Source: Rhynchopus sp. YZ270_cl-10 (lineage: Eukaryota; Euglenozoa; Diplonemea; Diplonemida; Diplonemidae). Taken from it: a stretch of 64,000 nt of DNA. Made by a program: the position numbers and the translations under genes. How positions within the stretch are numbered: position 1 is the first letter of the stretch; each line of letters starts with the position of its first letter. The notes under the pieces are model-generated. The model had not been told where the DNA came from. It worked only from the letters and a program-made list of their open reading frames with translations, and ran no database searches. Below, piece after piece: positions 18,401-29,663 of the stretch. The DNA lies in assembly GCA_964035575.1 (NCBI GenBank), contig OZ037916.1, positions 248,001 to 312,000 of the forward strand, written 5' to 3'.

Positions 18401-20265
18401 TCACCAAGAAAGGCGCGGTCCTCTTCGCGCAGACCGAAGGAGTCGAGGATGAAGTTGTCGAATCCTTCACGTTCTAAGAGACGTTGTTTGACACTGGGGA
18501 GTGAGACGAAGACGGGGAAATATGGTTTGAGAGGTGTATCCCCTGGGACAATGTCGTTGGCGTCTGCAGCAAGCTCGCTGAGGATTGCAATGGAGGCAGA
18601 GGTCTTGCCACTTCCTCCTTCACCTATGAGGCAGAAGGCTTCGTTACGTTGTGTAGGCTCGATGAACGACGCACGACGCTGTGTTGGGTTGCTTCTCCGT
18701 CGTGGCTGGCTGCACGTCAACGCTAACCACTCACGTACCTCTCTCATCAAAGGCCGTGCATCGTCCTCAGAGACGCGAGGGTCGTCCCCTACACGCCCTT
18801 CAATGTACTGCGCAAGGTAGTCGCTGAAGAAGGCAAACATATGACCCATAACCTCTTGTAGAGCTCGTACCTGTTCTTCAGCGCGGACGCCTTCTGCGGC
18901 AAGTTCTTGCATGACGATGACGTCGAAGCGGAGACCCATCATGCGGAGGAGGGTAGGGGAGAGCTTCCACTGTACCCTGTATTCGATGTTCGCGGTGTAC
19001 AGCAGTTCGTCCTCGTGTGCGAAGATGGAGGAGAATTTGATGTCCGCAGCGCCAGCTTTCGCGACAACAACAAAAAAGGTCCCACCCTTGCCATACATAA
19101 ACTTCGTCGCCACCTCACGCTTCAGGGTGGTCGAGGTAAAGCAGTTCCACACCAATTGCGTGCCGATTGTATACTTTGCTGATACATTCACATCGATGCC
19201 ACGAAACACAGTTCGAAGCTGCTTTCGTCTGCTTGCCACGAGACGGCCTAGCCCGCGAATCAACGGCTGAAACGTCTCTATTACATGAAGCTGTGGTGGA
19301 GGAGGTTCTAACTCAAATACATTAGGCGGTGCTGTGCCTTGCCATAGCTTTACCTGGTCGAGTTGCGACACTGCACGCATGGCTCGGTTCATTGTTGAAT
19401 ACAACGCGAGAGACTGTGACGACGCTGCGCTTCCATGATGTCCAAGCACCTTTTTGTCCATCAGCTGAAAATACCGCAGTTTTCCTCCAGAACCGATTGC
19501 TACCTCAGGCTTTCCTTTGGCGTCTCGCACTACGGCACCTTCCGCATCCAAGACATACTCCACACAATCAGACGTAAACAAATACCCGGAGAGCAGCAAC
19601 TCAAACGGATCGGACGCTGCCATCCAATCCTCGACCCTGGCCCCACCACTCCTCATCTTCCCTATGTCATTCAGCAGCCTATGGCACACCATCCGAAAGC
19701 CAGCTTCCATATGCCTTACGTGCTCTGTAGTATAACCCAAAGAAGGCGTCACATCAGGCAGCCTTCGCATCCAATGAACCAAACCCTCAGGTTTTGCACC
19801 CTTCTTAATCCACCCCACCTTTCTCCCATCGGTTCGTCGAAGGAAACGAACCGCAGCATCTTCCGGGGATTCTGCCTTTCCAGGACCCTCCGTTTCGTCT
19901 GATTTTGATAATATTTTGCCATTGGAATGCCCGGTGCGGAGATACGCCTGCACCTCTGCCTCAACTTCGCAGAGGAGAACAGAGGCGTGGGGTTCCATGT
20001 GTGCAGAGAGGCGTTCGCGGAGGTCGGGGTCACGGTGTTGCAGGGCGTGCCAGAGGGGGACCATGCCGGAGTGGTCGCGTATGCTTTGTGCACCGTGCTC
20101 CATGAGGAAGCGTACGGCTTCCACGTCTCCTGCAATGGCGGCGGTGTGGAGGAGGGTGGTGCCAGTGTCGTCGGTGGCGTTCACGTCGCGTGTGCCGTCT
20201 GCGACAGACTGCTGTAGGTGGTCCTCCTCCGGAGGGCGCTCGTGCTTGGCTGCACCAGATCCCAT
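15421..20265 (-). CDS. STAND NTPase: ankyrin, ADP-ribosyltransferase, NACHT, pentapeptide, 14 WD40 repeats
   Basis: A single intronless frame encodes 1614 residues. Residues 35-75 form ankyrin-like repeats (GTTLLHTAAIAGDVEAVRFL). Residues 330-440 resemble an arginine-type ADP-ribosyltransferase: R355 in VFRG, S378 in FTSTT, and ExE at 418-420 in HEDELLYTANIEYRV, together the R-S-ExE triad. Residues 540-860 are a NACHT NTPase: Walker A GEGGSGKT (548-555), Walker B VVVVLDSLDE (626-635) and FRHKSLGEHLAARRL (847-861). Residues 935-990 are pentapeptide-like (CDLRGAFFAHTSLQGATF). From about 998 to 1590 there are 14 WD40 units with GVAVSPDG and CSDDETVRVW patterns, enough for two seven-bladed propellers. 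This is the plan of NLR-type signal-sensing switches: WD40 as sensor, NACHT as switch, ART as possible effector. Target and trigger are unknown. A CACAG acceptor lies about 17 nt before the ATG. Confidence 0.93.
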   Translation of the reverse strand: MGSGAAKHERPPEEDHLQQSVADGTRDVNATDDTGTTLLHTAAIAGDVEAVRFLMEHGAQSIRDHSGMVPLWHALQHRDPDLRERLSAHMEPHASVLLCEVEAEVQAYLRTGHSNGKILSKSDETEGPGKAESPEDAAVRFLRRTDGRKVGWIKKGAKPEGLVHWMRRLPDVTPSLGYTTEHVRHMEAGFRMVCHRLLNDIGKMRSGGARVEDWMAASDPFELLLSGYLFTSDCVEYVLDAEGAVVRDAKGKPEVAIGSGGKLRYFQLMDKKVLGHHGSAASSQSLALYSTMNRAMRAVSQLDQVKLWQGTAPPNVFELEPPPPQLHVIETFQPLIRGLGRLVASRRKQLRTVFRGIDVNVSAKYTIGTQLVWNCFTSTTLKREVATKFMYGKGGTFFVVVAKAGAADIKFSSIFAHEDELLYTANIEYRVQWKLSPTLLRMMGLRFDVIVMQELAAEGVRAEEQVRALQEVMGHMFAFFSDYLAQYIEGRVGDDPRVSEDDARPLMREVREWLALTCSQPRRRSNPTQRRASFIEPTQRNEAFCLIGEGGSGKTSASIAILSELAADANDIVPGDTPLKPYFPVFVSLPSVKQRLLEREGFDNFILDSFGLREEDRAFLGETYHVVVVLDSLDEVGLTRREVAVMVREGGLLARHPWVEAHCSVVVTVRGEYLKSVQAAPSAICGYSRVVYMQPFTEVDAHNYITRGTLAWERSGGGGVFVDEEDIPGLVALRNPFLLHMACHAKCSGDAEEADIYEAYLRKCTRTEMSNECGSDTVTEELVEEILRAGELVACRMLEKNNWHGFVSGASVRLEKHKVPERVRDLCFRYLPFRIEDFGELNSPFTFRHKSLGEHLAARRLARSPEETLLLVVRRCFSKESQRVLDFFASLTQQKGETYSSVHGELRALLSEKSDGAVSNALALLARARMPLTKMDLNGIKVQNCDLRGAFFAHTSLQGATFVDCWMEHAEFHTCNMADAVFTDCSLGTPLPPLLHPHIVRAVAVTPNGQHIATCCDDHSLRVFEMSTGKCTRTLQGHTRALTGVAVSPSGSHITTCSDDTTAIVWEFATGDRTWILQGHSKSVLGVAYSYDGSRLVTCSDDETLCVWSTSTGEAACILRGHTSVIFGVAFAPDGSVVSCSADDTVRIWNTLEGTVRLTLQHGSSVKGVAVSPDGAHIVSCTYNREVCLWDAETGRELFCLEGHTKGVTGVAVSHDGTQIISCSSDETVRVWEMATGKETLTLEGHSRGILGISVSAMHVVSCSEDKTVRVWGTSAGQETLLLDGPTSRVNSVAVGPDCKTLFSCAEDGTVCASSLHTGGTLRTLEGHTSSVMGVAVHETGNEVASASVDKTVRLWDTSTWKETASLPQPYVASGVALQGSLLATCTGEGTAQLSCSDRNEEIALEGHSRSVTGITINASGRKVATCSADKTVRIWDVSNGKELCLCAGHAKDVTGVTFTTKGRLVSCSYDKTIRIWDEVSGSCLHTFEGHSAAVKGVAASPDGVYVVSCSYDMTVKLWEARTGNNVLTLAVHSSVVSGVAVQASGPGAFCIASCSHDKTVRAWDVTTSGEELECVARNVFGRNSTVPRAYTCSGAASVTPEVARGILFGSGVE

Positions 20266-20513
20266 TTTTGAGATTTTTTCTGTGATTTGATTTTTGGGGA
20301 AATTAGGATGAGATTTTGGAAATAGAGGGAGGGGGGAAATGGAGGGGGGCGTTTAGTTTTAGTTAGGGTGTATGTTGCATGCAAATGTTGTGGTATTTTT
20401 TTTTGTTTTGTTGTACTGAACAATGGCCCCAATAACGCAAATAAAAGGAGAGGGCTGTTTTGGCAGTACAATCTGGCAGAGCATGAGATAGGAAAAACCG
20501 GGTCCATTTTGGT

Positions 20514-21581
20514 CTATTTTCTGACCTCCACAAAGTTGTTGCAACTCTTTGCACGGCCTTTGCGAGCCATGCAGACGTTGTTGCTTAAGGTGCTCATCTG
20601 GATGCCCACGAACTTCTCTGCTGCAACCAGGACCCAGAAGTCCACCAACATAAACTCACTCTTCTCCAGCTGCACACCGTCTATCCTCGGAGGGACACCC
20701 TTACCCCCTATGGCCTGCAGTGCTGCTGCTGCGGCTGGCTGCTGACCGTCATGCGCCAGAAAGAAATCCCCTCCTCCAGTGTACTTTGCCACGTACTCCG
20801 GACGCATGGCACATTGCTCGGACAGCTCCCTTTGCGTTGCTTTGCTTGAAGTAATCTGCTTCGCCCTGTCTCCACACGAACGTTCCAAACTCCTGAGGTG
20901 CACTCCGGTAAACGGTTTCCCCGCAAAGGTTGTTTTAATGTAGGACGCAACAAACTGCGCAATTTTTGGTGCCGGCGAAATCCCGGCCCAAACACGCCAG
21001 ACATCGACCATATCCCCTAGGTAGATGGTCAACGGGAAGTACAACTGTGCAATGTGGGAGAGGCTGCGGGCTGCGGTGTCTACATCCGAAAATTTCAGTT
21101 TTGATGCAGCACTTGCACTACCGTCCACACAGTGTTCATTCGACGACGCAGCCCCCTTCATACGAATACACCCCTTCGTCGCAGCGCCTTTGTACTCAGA
21201 ACGGTGGATCCAACAATGTGTCTTGCGTACGTTGTCAAGGTTGTACACAGACTCAAAGGCGTCTTCGTCACCTCCATTGGGCACCACTACGGTGCGATTC
21301 AACATGCGTGCATATTCGAGTGCAGCGATGAAGGAGATGAGGCGGTTGGAGTGCCTGCTTTTCGGCATGTTCCCGTATAGGAGGAAGCGGTCGGTTGGGC
21401 ATTGGTGTTGTGTAGGTGTAGCGTCTTCCGTGGGGCTGGTGGGTGAAGGTGGTGTGTCGGTGGAGGGTGTTGTGCTGTCGTCGTAGGTAGTGTCGTTCGC
21501 AAAGTCTGCAATGTGTACACCCACAAACACAAGGCACGACACAAACACTACAGAGAACCCTGCACACACCCGTTTCGACAT
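20514..21581 (-). CDS. O-fucosyltransferase-like type II membrane protein
   Basis: The 355-residue product starts with a short cytosolic end and one membrane anchor (about residues 6-27, VCAGFSVVFVSCLVFVGVHI), then a Thr/Pro/Ser-rich stem, as in Golgi or ER glycosyltransferases. The catalytic part resembles GDP-fucose O-fucosyltransferases: SNRLISFIAALEYARMLNRT followed by VVVPN, and later FTGVHLRSLERSC, the usual GVHLR motif region. The C-terminal part (ILVDFWVLVAAEKFVGI-like, then MSTLSNNVCMARKGR) fits the donor-binding half. Cysteines suggest a lumenal, disulfide-bonded domain. It would transfer a sugar, probably fucose, to proteins; the acceptor is unknown. An upstream out-of-frame ATG lies in the presumed leader. 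No introns are seen. Confidence 0.75.
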   Translation of the reverse strand: MSKRVCAGFSVVFVSCLVFVGVHIADFANDTTYDDSTTPSTDTPPSPTSPTEDATPTQHQCPTDRFLLYGNMPKSRHSNRLISFIAALEYARMLNRTVVVPNGGDEDAFESVYNLDNVRKTHCWIHRSEYKGAATKGCIRMKGAASSNEHCVDGSASAASKLKFSDVDTAARSLSHIAQLYFPLTIYLGDMVDVWRVWAGISPAPKIAQFVASYIKTTFAGKPFTGVHLRSLERSCGDRAKQITSSKATQRELSEQCAMRPEYVAKYTGGGDFFLAHDGQQPAAAAALQAIGGKGVPPRIDGVQLEKSEFMLVDFWVLVAAEKFVGIQMSTLSNNVCMARKGRAKSCNNFVEVRK

Positions 21582-21843
21582 TGCTTGTCTTGGTGTATGT
21601 GCATTTCTTTCCTGTGGGAATGTGTGTGGGAGTTGTGGGATAGGTGCGTATGTTTTAACGCATGAGAATAGGGATGGGGATGGGGATGGGGGGAAATAAA
21701 ATGGTGTAGTGCAAGTGATGTTGCTTTGGTAAGGAAAGCGTTGTTCTGGTGAAAAATAGATCAGGTTGTGGGGTGTTGTGAGTGATGAAGGAATAAGAAA
21801 AATGTCGGTGATGGTGGCGTGCCCTCCAGTGGCAGACGGGTGG

Positions 21844-22039
21844 GTGTCAGGGGTGTTTGAAAATTGGAAAGTTGTTATCTGGTCATGGAAAATGTCAGAA
21901 GCAAGACTGGCGTGTCATGGTGTTGTGTTGTCATCATCCGCAGGGGAGAGGTTGTTGGAACAAAAAGATGGCATCTCGCAAACCCTCCAACTCCTTTCCT
22001 AGCACAGGCAGCAATGGACAGGTGTTAATGAGCTGCTCG
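21844..22039 (+). repeat. 196-bp duplicated block, copy 1 (partner at 46013)
   Basis: It aligns with 46013-46208 without gaps; I find one difference (CATGGTGTTG versus CATGTTGTTG). Weaker similarity continues to the right (GTGTTGTG...GGCTGA). Short frames through it end quickly and I do not treat it as a gene. Near-identity 24 kb apart implies a recent copy, gene conversion or selection, for example on a non-coding RNA. Confidence 0.85.
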
Positions 22040-22181
22040 CAAGCGTGTTGTGGCTGACGGACAGCCAAAGAAGGGTCTAAAGTCACACAATTGTTGACTC
22101 GGAACAAGAAAATTAGTGATATGGGGACAACAAGAGGTTGTAAAGAAGTAGTGGCTAATAATAATAGGGTTGGATTTGCTT

Positions 22182-22236
22182 TTTTTGAAAACTTGGTTGT
22201 ATTAGTGTAGCCACCCTAGAGTGTACTACACTGTAG
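22182..22236 (+). repeat. GTTGTATTAG-family repeat
   Basis: Family form: a T-run, GAAAACTTGGTTGTATTAG, then TGTAGCCACCCTAGAGTGT and a CTCCACTA-type end that pairs with TAGTG. This copy ends ACTACACTGTAGC. Confidence 0.75.
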
Positions 22237-22924
22237 CTTTTTTCCCCTTCCGGTTTCCAACACGTCCAATTGTGTGCCATTTGCACTCCTTTAGTTTCAC
22301 GAAACGCTCTTCTATTTTCCTTTGGTTTTCCCTTCCGCCAAAATGCGGGGAAAAGTTGCCGAACAATGAATGTTCTGCATCAAGAGAACGTCACGCGCAG
22401 ACGCACACTTTGCACAGCAAGTGTGCAGGATAGAGTGTGTACGCCCGGGGGGTCTACAAAAACAATAAAAACAAAAGTAAAAAGGAGAAAGTAAAAAAAA
22501 ATAACACAGAGAGAAGTCATCGAGAACAAAGCTAGAAAATAAAGTTACCGCACCGAGCAGTGGAACACGTGCAACTCAAGACACGTGCATACAAACATCT
22601 TCATCTTTCAGACACATCAAGTCCACTGCAGTATGCCTGTGAACAGGAGAACCGAGCTTCTATTGAATTACTCTTTTTTTGCTTTGCGTAGTCTTATTTT
22701 GTGTAAAATAAAAAATCAAGAATAAGTCATTGCCTCCACCCCTGAGATAGACGACGTGGATGCACCACGTCTGGGGCTTCAGCCAAACGCGAGAAATGTT
22801 ACAGTTGGTTGTGTTTCCACAACCAGTCTTTTTCAAATACTTCCACACAGTTTCTCTCAACAGTACGGCACACACACATGCTAACAGCTCCACAAGGACA
22901 AGGTTCACTGCACTTCACTCACGT

Positions 22925-24868
<1,944 letters not shown>

Positions 24869-25855
24869 TCAGACAATCGAGGTCACAGGGGACTCGTTCA
24901 GGCCGCACTCGTTCGAGCCGTAGGACACACGGATGTATCCAGACTCTCCCCAGGTCGGTCCCCAGGAGTTCTTGATGATCCAGTAGTCAGCGCCGTATCC
25001 GACAATGAGCACTCCGTGGTCAAGCTGGCATCCGAAGATTCCACAGCAGGTCGTCAGCACTCCTCCGGAGTACGACTGCCACTTCTGCGCGTCAACGGCG
25101 ATGGAGAGGGGTCCTCCGGTGGAGACGAAGGCCTTCATCTGTGCCTCGGTGTGGGTGATGTCCTTGTACGACGAGATGGTGGCTCCGACGGGCTTGCCGG
25201 TCACGGACTCGCACTCGTGGCGGATTCCGGTGCCCGACTTGTAGGGGTACGAGTCCTCAGTCACGATGTCTCCGTTGTGGTTCGAGATCAGCCACTTCAG
25301 GGCGTTGTCCATCAGTCCTCCGTTGCAGCCCTGGTCGACCTTGTCGCACGACACAAGCTCCTGCTCGGACACCGAGGTCAGGGTCTTCCCGGACAGCTGC
25401 CACTGGCCCTCAATTCCTCCGGTGGTGGAGAACGCCCAGCACGACCCGCACTGTGCCTGGTTCTTCACGTGGGTCACGGCACCAGCCGACCTCCAGTCCT
25501 TCGAGTCGGCAGCGGCAGCCACCTGCTCCTCAGTGAACATGGCAGGGGGCGACTGCTTCTTCTCCACCTTCATGTTGTGGTACGACTTGAACTCAGCAGC
25601 AGACATGTCAGAGAACACGTTCATCCCGAACTGGGCTCCCTTCGTCTGCTCCTTCTCGAAACGCGACGCCTTCAGCATGTTGGCGGTGAAGATCCCGTAG
25701 CGGCGCTGCTCCTCCGCGATGCTCGAGTACTGCTTCCCGTGGTCGTTCTTGAAGGTGTTCCACAGCAGCTGCGAGTTCGCACGCACGTACTGCTCAGAGT
25801 ACCCGTGTGCCTGGCTCGCCAGGAGGGCACACACAACAAGGGACAGGGTGCGCAT
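24869..25855 (-). CDS. Cathepsin L-like cysteine protease (papain family C1A)
   Basis: A complete 328-residue preproenzyme. Residues 1-18 are a signal peptide (MRTLSLVVCALLASQAHG). Residues about 25-110 form an I29 inhibitor prodomain with a relaxed ERFNIN helix (EEQRRYGIFTANMLKA) and FGMNVFSDMS. The mature protease has all catalytic residues: Gln133 and Cys139 in NQAQCGSCWAFS, His280 in QLDHGVLIVGYG and Asn296 in IIKNSWGPTWGESG. It should act in the lysosome or digestive vacuole. It lacks the long C-terminal extension of kinetoplastid cruzipain/brucipain and is closer to the short general cathepsin L form. An acceptor (CTGACAG) lies 44 nt upstream of the ATG. No introns. Confidence 0.97.
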   Translation of the reverse strand: MRTLSLVVCALLASQAHGYSEQYVRANSQLLWNTFKNDHGKQYSSIAEEQRRYGIFTANMLKASRFEKEQTKGAQFGMNVFSDMSAAEFKSYHNMKVEKKQSPPAMFTEEQVAAAADSKDWRSAGAVTHVKNQAQCGSCWAFSTTGGIEGQWQLSGKTLTSVSEQELVSCDKVDQGCNGGLMDNALKWLISNHNGDIVTEDSYPYKSGTGIRHECESVTGKPVGATISSYKDITHTEAQMKAFVSTGGPLSIAVDAQKWQSYSGGVLTTCCGIFGCQLDHGVLIVGYGADYWIIKNSWGPTWGESGYIRVSYGSNECGLNESPVTSIV

Positions 25856-26627
25856 TGTAAGTTTTTTTGTTTTGTTTTGTTTTGTTTTTTGTGTCTTTTC
25901 TGTCAGTGGTTTGCTTGTTTGGGTTTGTTTGTTTGGTGTGGTGATGTGTTGCCATCACCGTGGCAGTTCGCAAATGGAGGCAAATCTCGGTCATGGTGAT
26001 GCACCCTCCAGATGGCACAGACAGCCGGTGAAGAAGGGTCTAAAGTCACACCTTGAAGAAGGGTCGTAGGAAAGAAGTGCAACACGTGGCATCTGAAGTG
26101 ACATCTTAAACTAAAACATAGAATGGAGAGGTGATTGCCGTTTTCGATGCGTGCCGCTTTAGGAAATCTTTGACACATGACCACCTTTATTTGTTCACCT
26201 TCCTTGCGCTACGGTTCGCATACATACCAAGAAAATCATGAAAGACGGATGCCTCTCGCACACACGTTTTCAAGTTTCTAGAAAAGTATTCGAATATGAC
26301 CTTTAGTTGAGAAGACAAACGCCCATCGTCTGCGCCTGCTCAATAGCAATTAGAGTGGCAGCAGACGTCGGTACTGGCTTGTCCTGACCCTTTGTCAAAA
26401 CGTGTGCATCTAAATCCGTTGTGAGTCTTAAAATTTCACACATGAACTTCTCAGATAATCCGGAGCTTTACTCAAGGAAAATGACAGGCCTCTTTTAATA
26501 CGAGACCACGTAACAAACCAAGAGGAAAGAGAAGAGAAAAGTTGGTAAATGAGCAGTGCTCAATCACCAATGAAAAAAATTAAAGTGAAAAAGGCAACAA
26601 AAAAAAAATGGTGTGATCACCCAAACG

Positions 26628-26728
26628 GATTCTCCGTGGTTCCCCCGAAGGTGCTCCGCAAATCTTAATATAGCCCGAAACAGTTCTCCGTGGTTCTTCC
26701 GTGGGTTGTCCGTACCCCCTGAATCACA
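26628..26728. repeat. Cluster of TCTCCGTGGTT motifs
   Basis: TTCTCCGTGGTTC occurs twice (about 26629 and 26683), with related GTGCTCCGC, TTCCGTGGGTT and GTCCGTACCCC between and after. It resembles other small motif clusters in the window but is short and imperfect. Confidence 0.35.
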
Positions 26729-26740
26729 CCGAAAAAGAGA

Positions 26741-26784
26741 AAAGTTTATAAGATAATCCTAAGCCTCTCGTGCTTAGTCACCTT
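26741..26784 (+). repeat. CTAAG-hairpin repeat, type copy
   Basis: Family form: AAAAGTTTATAAGATGA, two or three bases, stem CTAAG, loop CCTCTCGTG, stem CTTAG, then TCACCTT. Eleven copies are listed in this window. Stem bases co-vary between copies (CTGAG/CTCAG at 58022). Confidence 0.85.
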
Positions 26785-27086
26785 GAATGAAAAAAACAAT
26801 CAAAAAGATGAACCGAGTGCCACATGTATGGGTAACAAATTGCATCTTTTTAAAAGAGGGAAAAAGAGACGCCAAGCACTGTAGTGAAAGCATCGAAAAC
26901 CTAAGTGGTCGAGACTTGTGAAGTCTTTGTTTAAAATTGGCTTTCCAAATACGTTACACAGTGCCACATATTTTCAAAATAAAAGGGGGGGGAAAAAAAC
27001 GCAAAAGCTAGAGAAGGGTCTTTTCTCTCCGGTTTGCAAGCTGCTTTGACGAGCAATCTTTACCGATGACAAAAAAAAGAAAAAAT

Positions 27087-27130
27087 AAAAGTTTATGAGA
27101 TGAACCTAAACCTCTCTGTGCTTAGTCACC
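27087..27130 (+). repeat. CTAAG-hairpin repeat
   Basis: CTAAACCTCTCTGTGCTTAGTCACC; one stem position is mismatched. Confidence 0.75.
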
Positions 27131-27383
27131 AAACAACTGAGAGATGCACTGCACACACACCCCTACCCACACATTAATCAATTTCATTTACTTTCCAAAG
27201 AGAAATCACACATTTTTTTTTGACTTGAGATACAACCTTCTCCTTACAACGCACTTCAAATAAATTACCATGGACGCCGCTTGCCATCTAATACTGAAAA
27301 AAAAAACGTCATTCTCCTTTTTGATAAATTGTTGAAGTGTATTGCCGTTGTGCAATCAACCACTTTCCAAAAAAAAATTCACT

Positions 27384-28166
27384 TTAACCAACCTTCAACC
27401 CTTCGGCCTGCAGAGCCCAATGCCCCTTGCCAACACGCTCCTGTATTCTGCGTTCTTCTCTGAGCCAGTTTCTTACCAACTTGAAGTATGTGAAGTTGGG
27501 TTCTTTTGCTTCTGGGATGTCTTCGAGGGCGATGAGGGAGGCCGTACCCTCTTGGAGACGCAGGATGTGGGTGGGCCAGTCCTCGAGTCCTTCGAAGATG
27601 TGAGTAGCGTAGAGGACGGTGCAGCCACGCTCAGACTCTGCCTTCAGGAAGGCAAGCAGGTCTTCGCGGACCAGAAGATCGACGTCGGTGGTGATTTCAT
27701 CGAGGATGATCACTTCACTGTCCTGCGAAAGCCCAAAGAGAATTTGTGCACGGCGCAGCTGTCCATCACTCAGGTGCCCCAGCTTCCACGACACATCCAC
27801 ACGAAGCACCTCACAAAGCTTCGCAACACGCTCAGGATCGGCATTAACATTCAAAATCTGCTTGACCGTCACATCCAAGAAGTTTCTGCTTTGCGACCAC
27901 CACTCCCCCAGGTAGCTTACATTCTTGGAGAGAGTAGTGTCGTGGAACGCATCCCTCTCGAGAACAAGGCATTTTCCCTTTGGGACCATGACACGCCCTG
28001 CAAGGATCTTCAGAAGGGTGCTCTTCCCGGCACCGTTCTGCCCCACAACGAGGACGCGGGAGGCAGTGGGGAAGCTGAGGTTGATGTCATGGAGGGCTTT
28101 CTGCTCGGAGACCTTGCCGCGGGTGACATAATGGAAGTCGAGTCCGTTAACGTTGATTGCGGACAT
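27384..28166 (-). CDS. CAF16: CAF16-type soluble ABC ATPase
   Basis: A 260-residue single ABC domain without membrane segments. Walker A is GQNGAGKST (42-50), the signature LSDGQLRRAQ (132-141) and Walker B EVIILDEITT (151-160). The family-specific stretches YLGEWW, TTDVDLLVREDLLAFL, TVLYATHIFEGL and DWPTHILRLQEG match yeast CAF16 and plant ABCI19-21 proteins. CAF16 is linked to the CCR4-NOT complex in yeast; plant relatives have been placed in cytokinin responses, so the role in protists is open. The usual signature LSGGQ is LSDGQ here, as is normal for this family. An acceptor (CCCCTCCAG) lies about 17 nt upstream of the ATG. No introns. Confidence 0.9.
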   Translation of the reverse strand: MSAINVNGLDFHYVTRGKVSEQKALHDINLSFPTASRVLVVGQNGAGKSTLLKILAGRVMVPKGKCLVLERDAFHDTTLSKNVSYLGEWWSQSRNFLDVTVKQILNVNADPERVAKLCEVLRVDVSWKLGHLSDGQLRRAQILFGLSQDSEVIILDEITTDVDLLVREDLLAFLKAESERGCTVLYATHIFEGLEDWPTHILRLQEGTASLIALEDIPEAKEPNFTYFKLVRNWLREERRIQERVGKGHWALQAEGLKVG

Positions 28167-28933
28167 TGTGTTATGGGCGCTGGAGGGGGTTTTTCCTAGA
28201 GGGGAGAGATGAGGGGATTGAAAACAAATGGGTTTGGTTCTCTCTTTGCTTTTGGCTTTATTTTGGTGATTTTGTTTATGTCACCTCATGAAATGAAGGA
28301 GGAAATAGAAACAACGCACTTTGAACACACTTTTGCGGTTCTAGAGACGAACCGCGCTGCAGAGCCACTCCTCACCCAAACAGGTCGAGGTGTTGTGCGT
28401 TTCACCACAGAATTTTTCACACAACCTCTCCTTAACCGTGAAGCTGCGTGCGCAGTGACGCAAGAAAAAAGAAAAACAACATCGTTGCGAAGGACGAAAA
28501 ACAACACTGCACAAGACCCTGGGAGACTGGCAGAGGTACTGCTGGTGGTCATATTGGGTGCGTATACGCAGAACGGGAATGGGTATGCAAGGATGTGACC
28601 AACAACACGGTCTTCGATAAGATTGAGCTACAGCTGGTTAGGGTTTACTGCCTTGGGCCGTGAGTGCCCTGTCCATTGCCCCAGGGCAATGAGGTGGGAT
28701 ATGGGACAGCACAGATGTGACTGACGTGTTTGGCTCATCCCAAATTGGTTGTCCTCAGTTGGCACCTCCGTCTCGGTGATTTAGTGATCAAAAAGGGAGG
28801 AGGGGGAGGAGGGGGAGGGGGTATGTATAAAAATGGAGAAAATGGAGAGACCTTTTTTTATTTTTTGTAGCAAATTTGGGTTTCGTTAAGTTCTATCAAC
28901 CTGTTGATGGTTGTTGTTACAAAAAAAAAAAAG

Positions 28934-28976
28934 AAAGTTGACTTGAAATACAAAGCCCTCTCGTGAACAGTGTACC
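28934..28976 (+). repeat. TTGAAATAC-family repeat, short copy
   Basis: Contains AAGTTGACTTGAAATACAAA, then GCCCTCTCGTGAACAGTGTACC. Confidence 0.75.
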
Positions 28977-29295
28977 TAAAGAAAGAGGGTTGTGGTGGGG
29001 ATATTATAACTCGGTTATTTGACTCTAAGAAGGGTGTGTGTATGTGCTTTTTTTTTGGATGGAAGCAGGTTTACCCATAAATTTTGCTCTGTCTGTTTTA
29101 TTTTTTGTCACTTTATTGGTGTCCCGGAGAAGGCCCATATTGACATGTCCCCGACAGTTGTTCGGTAACACCATTTATTGACTAAATAAACGACGCTTTT
29201 TTTTCTTCGCTGAATATGACAAAAACTCTTGCAAAGAAAAAGGTGAAGAAGAGAAAAAAAAAATAAGTTGCACACTGAAGGGAAGTAGAAACCTT

Positions 29296-29333
29296 GTAAG
29301 ATGGATGTACATTTAGTGTACACTCATCTTTTA
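29296..29333 (+). repeat. GTAC-hairpin repeat
   Basis: GTAAGATGGATGTACATTTAG followed by TGTACACTCATC, a strong hairpin (GATG-ATGTACA with TGTACA-CATC). The loop is ATTTAG rather than CTCTCGTG. Confidence 0.65.
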
Positions 29334-29663
29334 AAAAAAGACACCCTTTTTTTTGATAGATGGAGATATACCTCACTGACGAGGCACATCTTGGCAACAA
29401 CAAAAAAAAAAGTGGAGATCGCACAACTGTGGTAACACAACCCGGGCAACTAACATTATTAACAAATGTATCAAAAAAAAAAAAAAACAAAACAAAACAA
29501 AACAAACAAAGAGACAATCACTCCCTTTCTTCGAAAACAAAAATTACGGGAATTTTTTTTTTAGGATTTTTTTAGGATAACAAAGAAGAACAGAGACCTT
29601 TGCAAAAAAAACCCCCCCCTCCCCTTCTCCCCTCCCCAACCAAAAACAAAATCTAGAGCTTAA

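Larger units (their letters stand above)
21582..22924. other. Intergenic, upstream of the O-fucosyltransferase-like gene
   Basis: It contains the 196-bp duplicated block at 21844-22039 and one GTTGTATTAG-family repeat at 22182-22236. The rest is A-rich. A small hairpin (ACACGTGCAACTCAAGACACGTG) lies near 22565-22590. No gene is supported. Confidence 0.5.
25856..27383. other. Intergenic with short repeats
   Basis: No gene is supported. It holds CTAAG-hairpin copies at 26741-26784 and 27087-27130 and a cluster of CTCCGTGG-type motifs at about 26628-26728. A diverged short-repeat copy lies near 27318-27365 (GATAAATTGTTGAAGTGTATTG). Confidence 0.5.

Noticed and set aside
21766-22057. Small proteins within the 196-bp duplicated block
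   Set aside because: Frames are short, differ in extent between the copies and have no recognisable features; repeat status explains their conservation.
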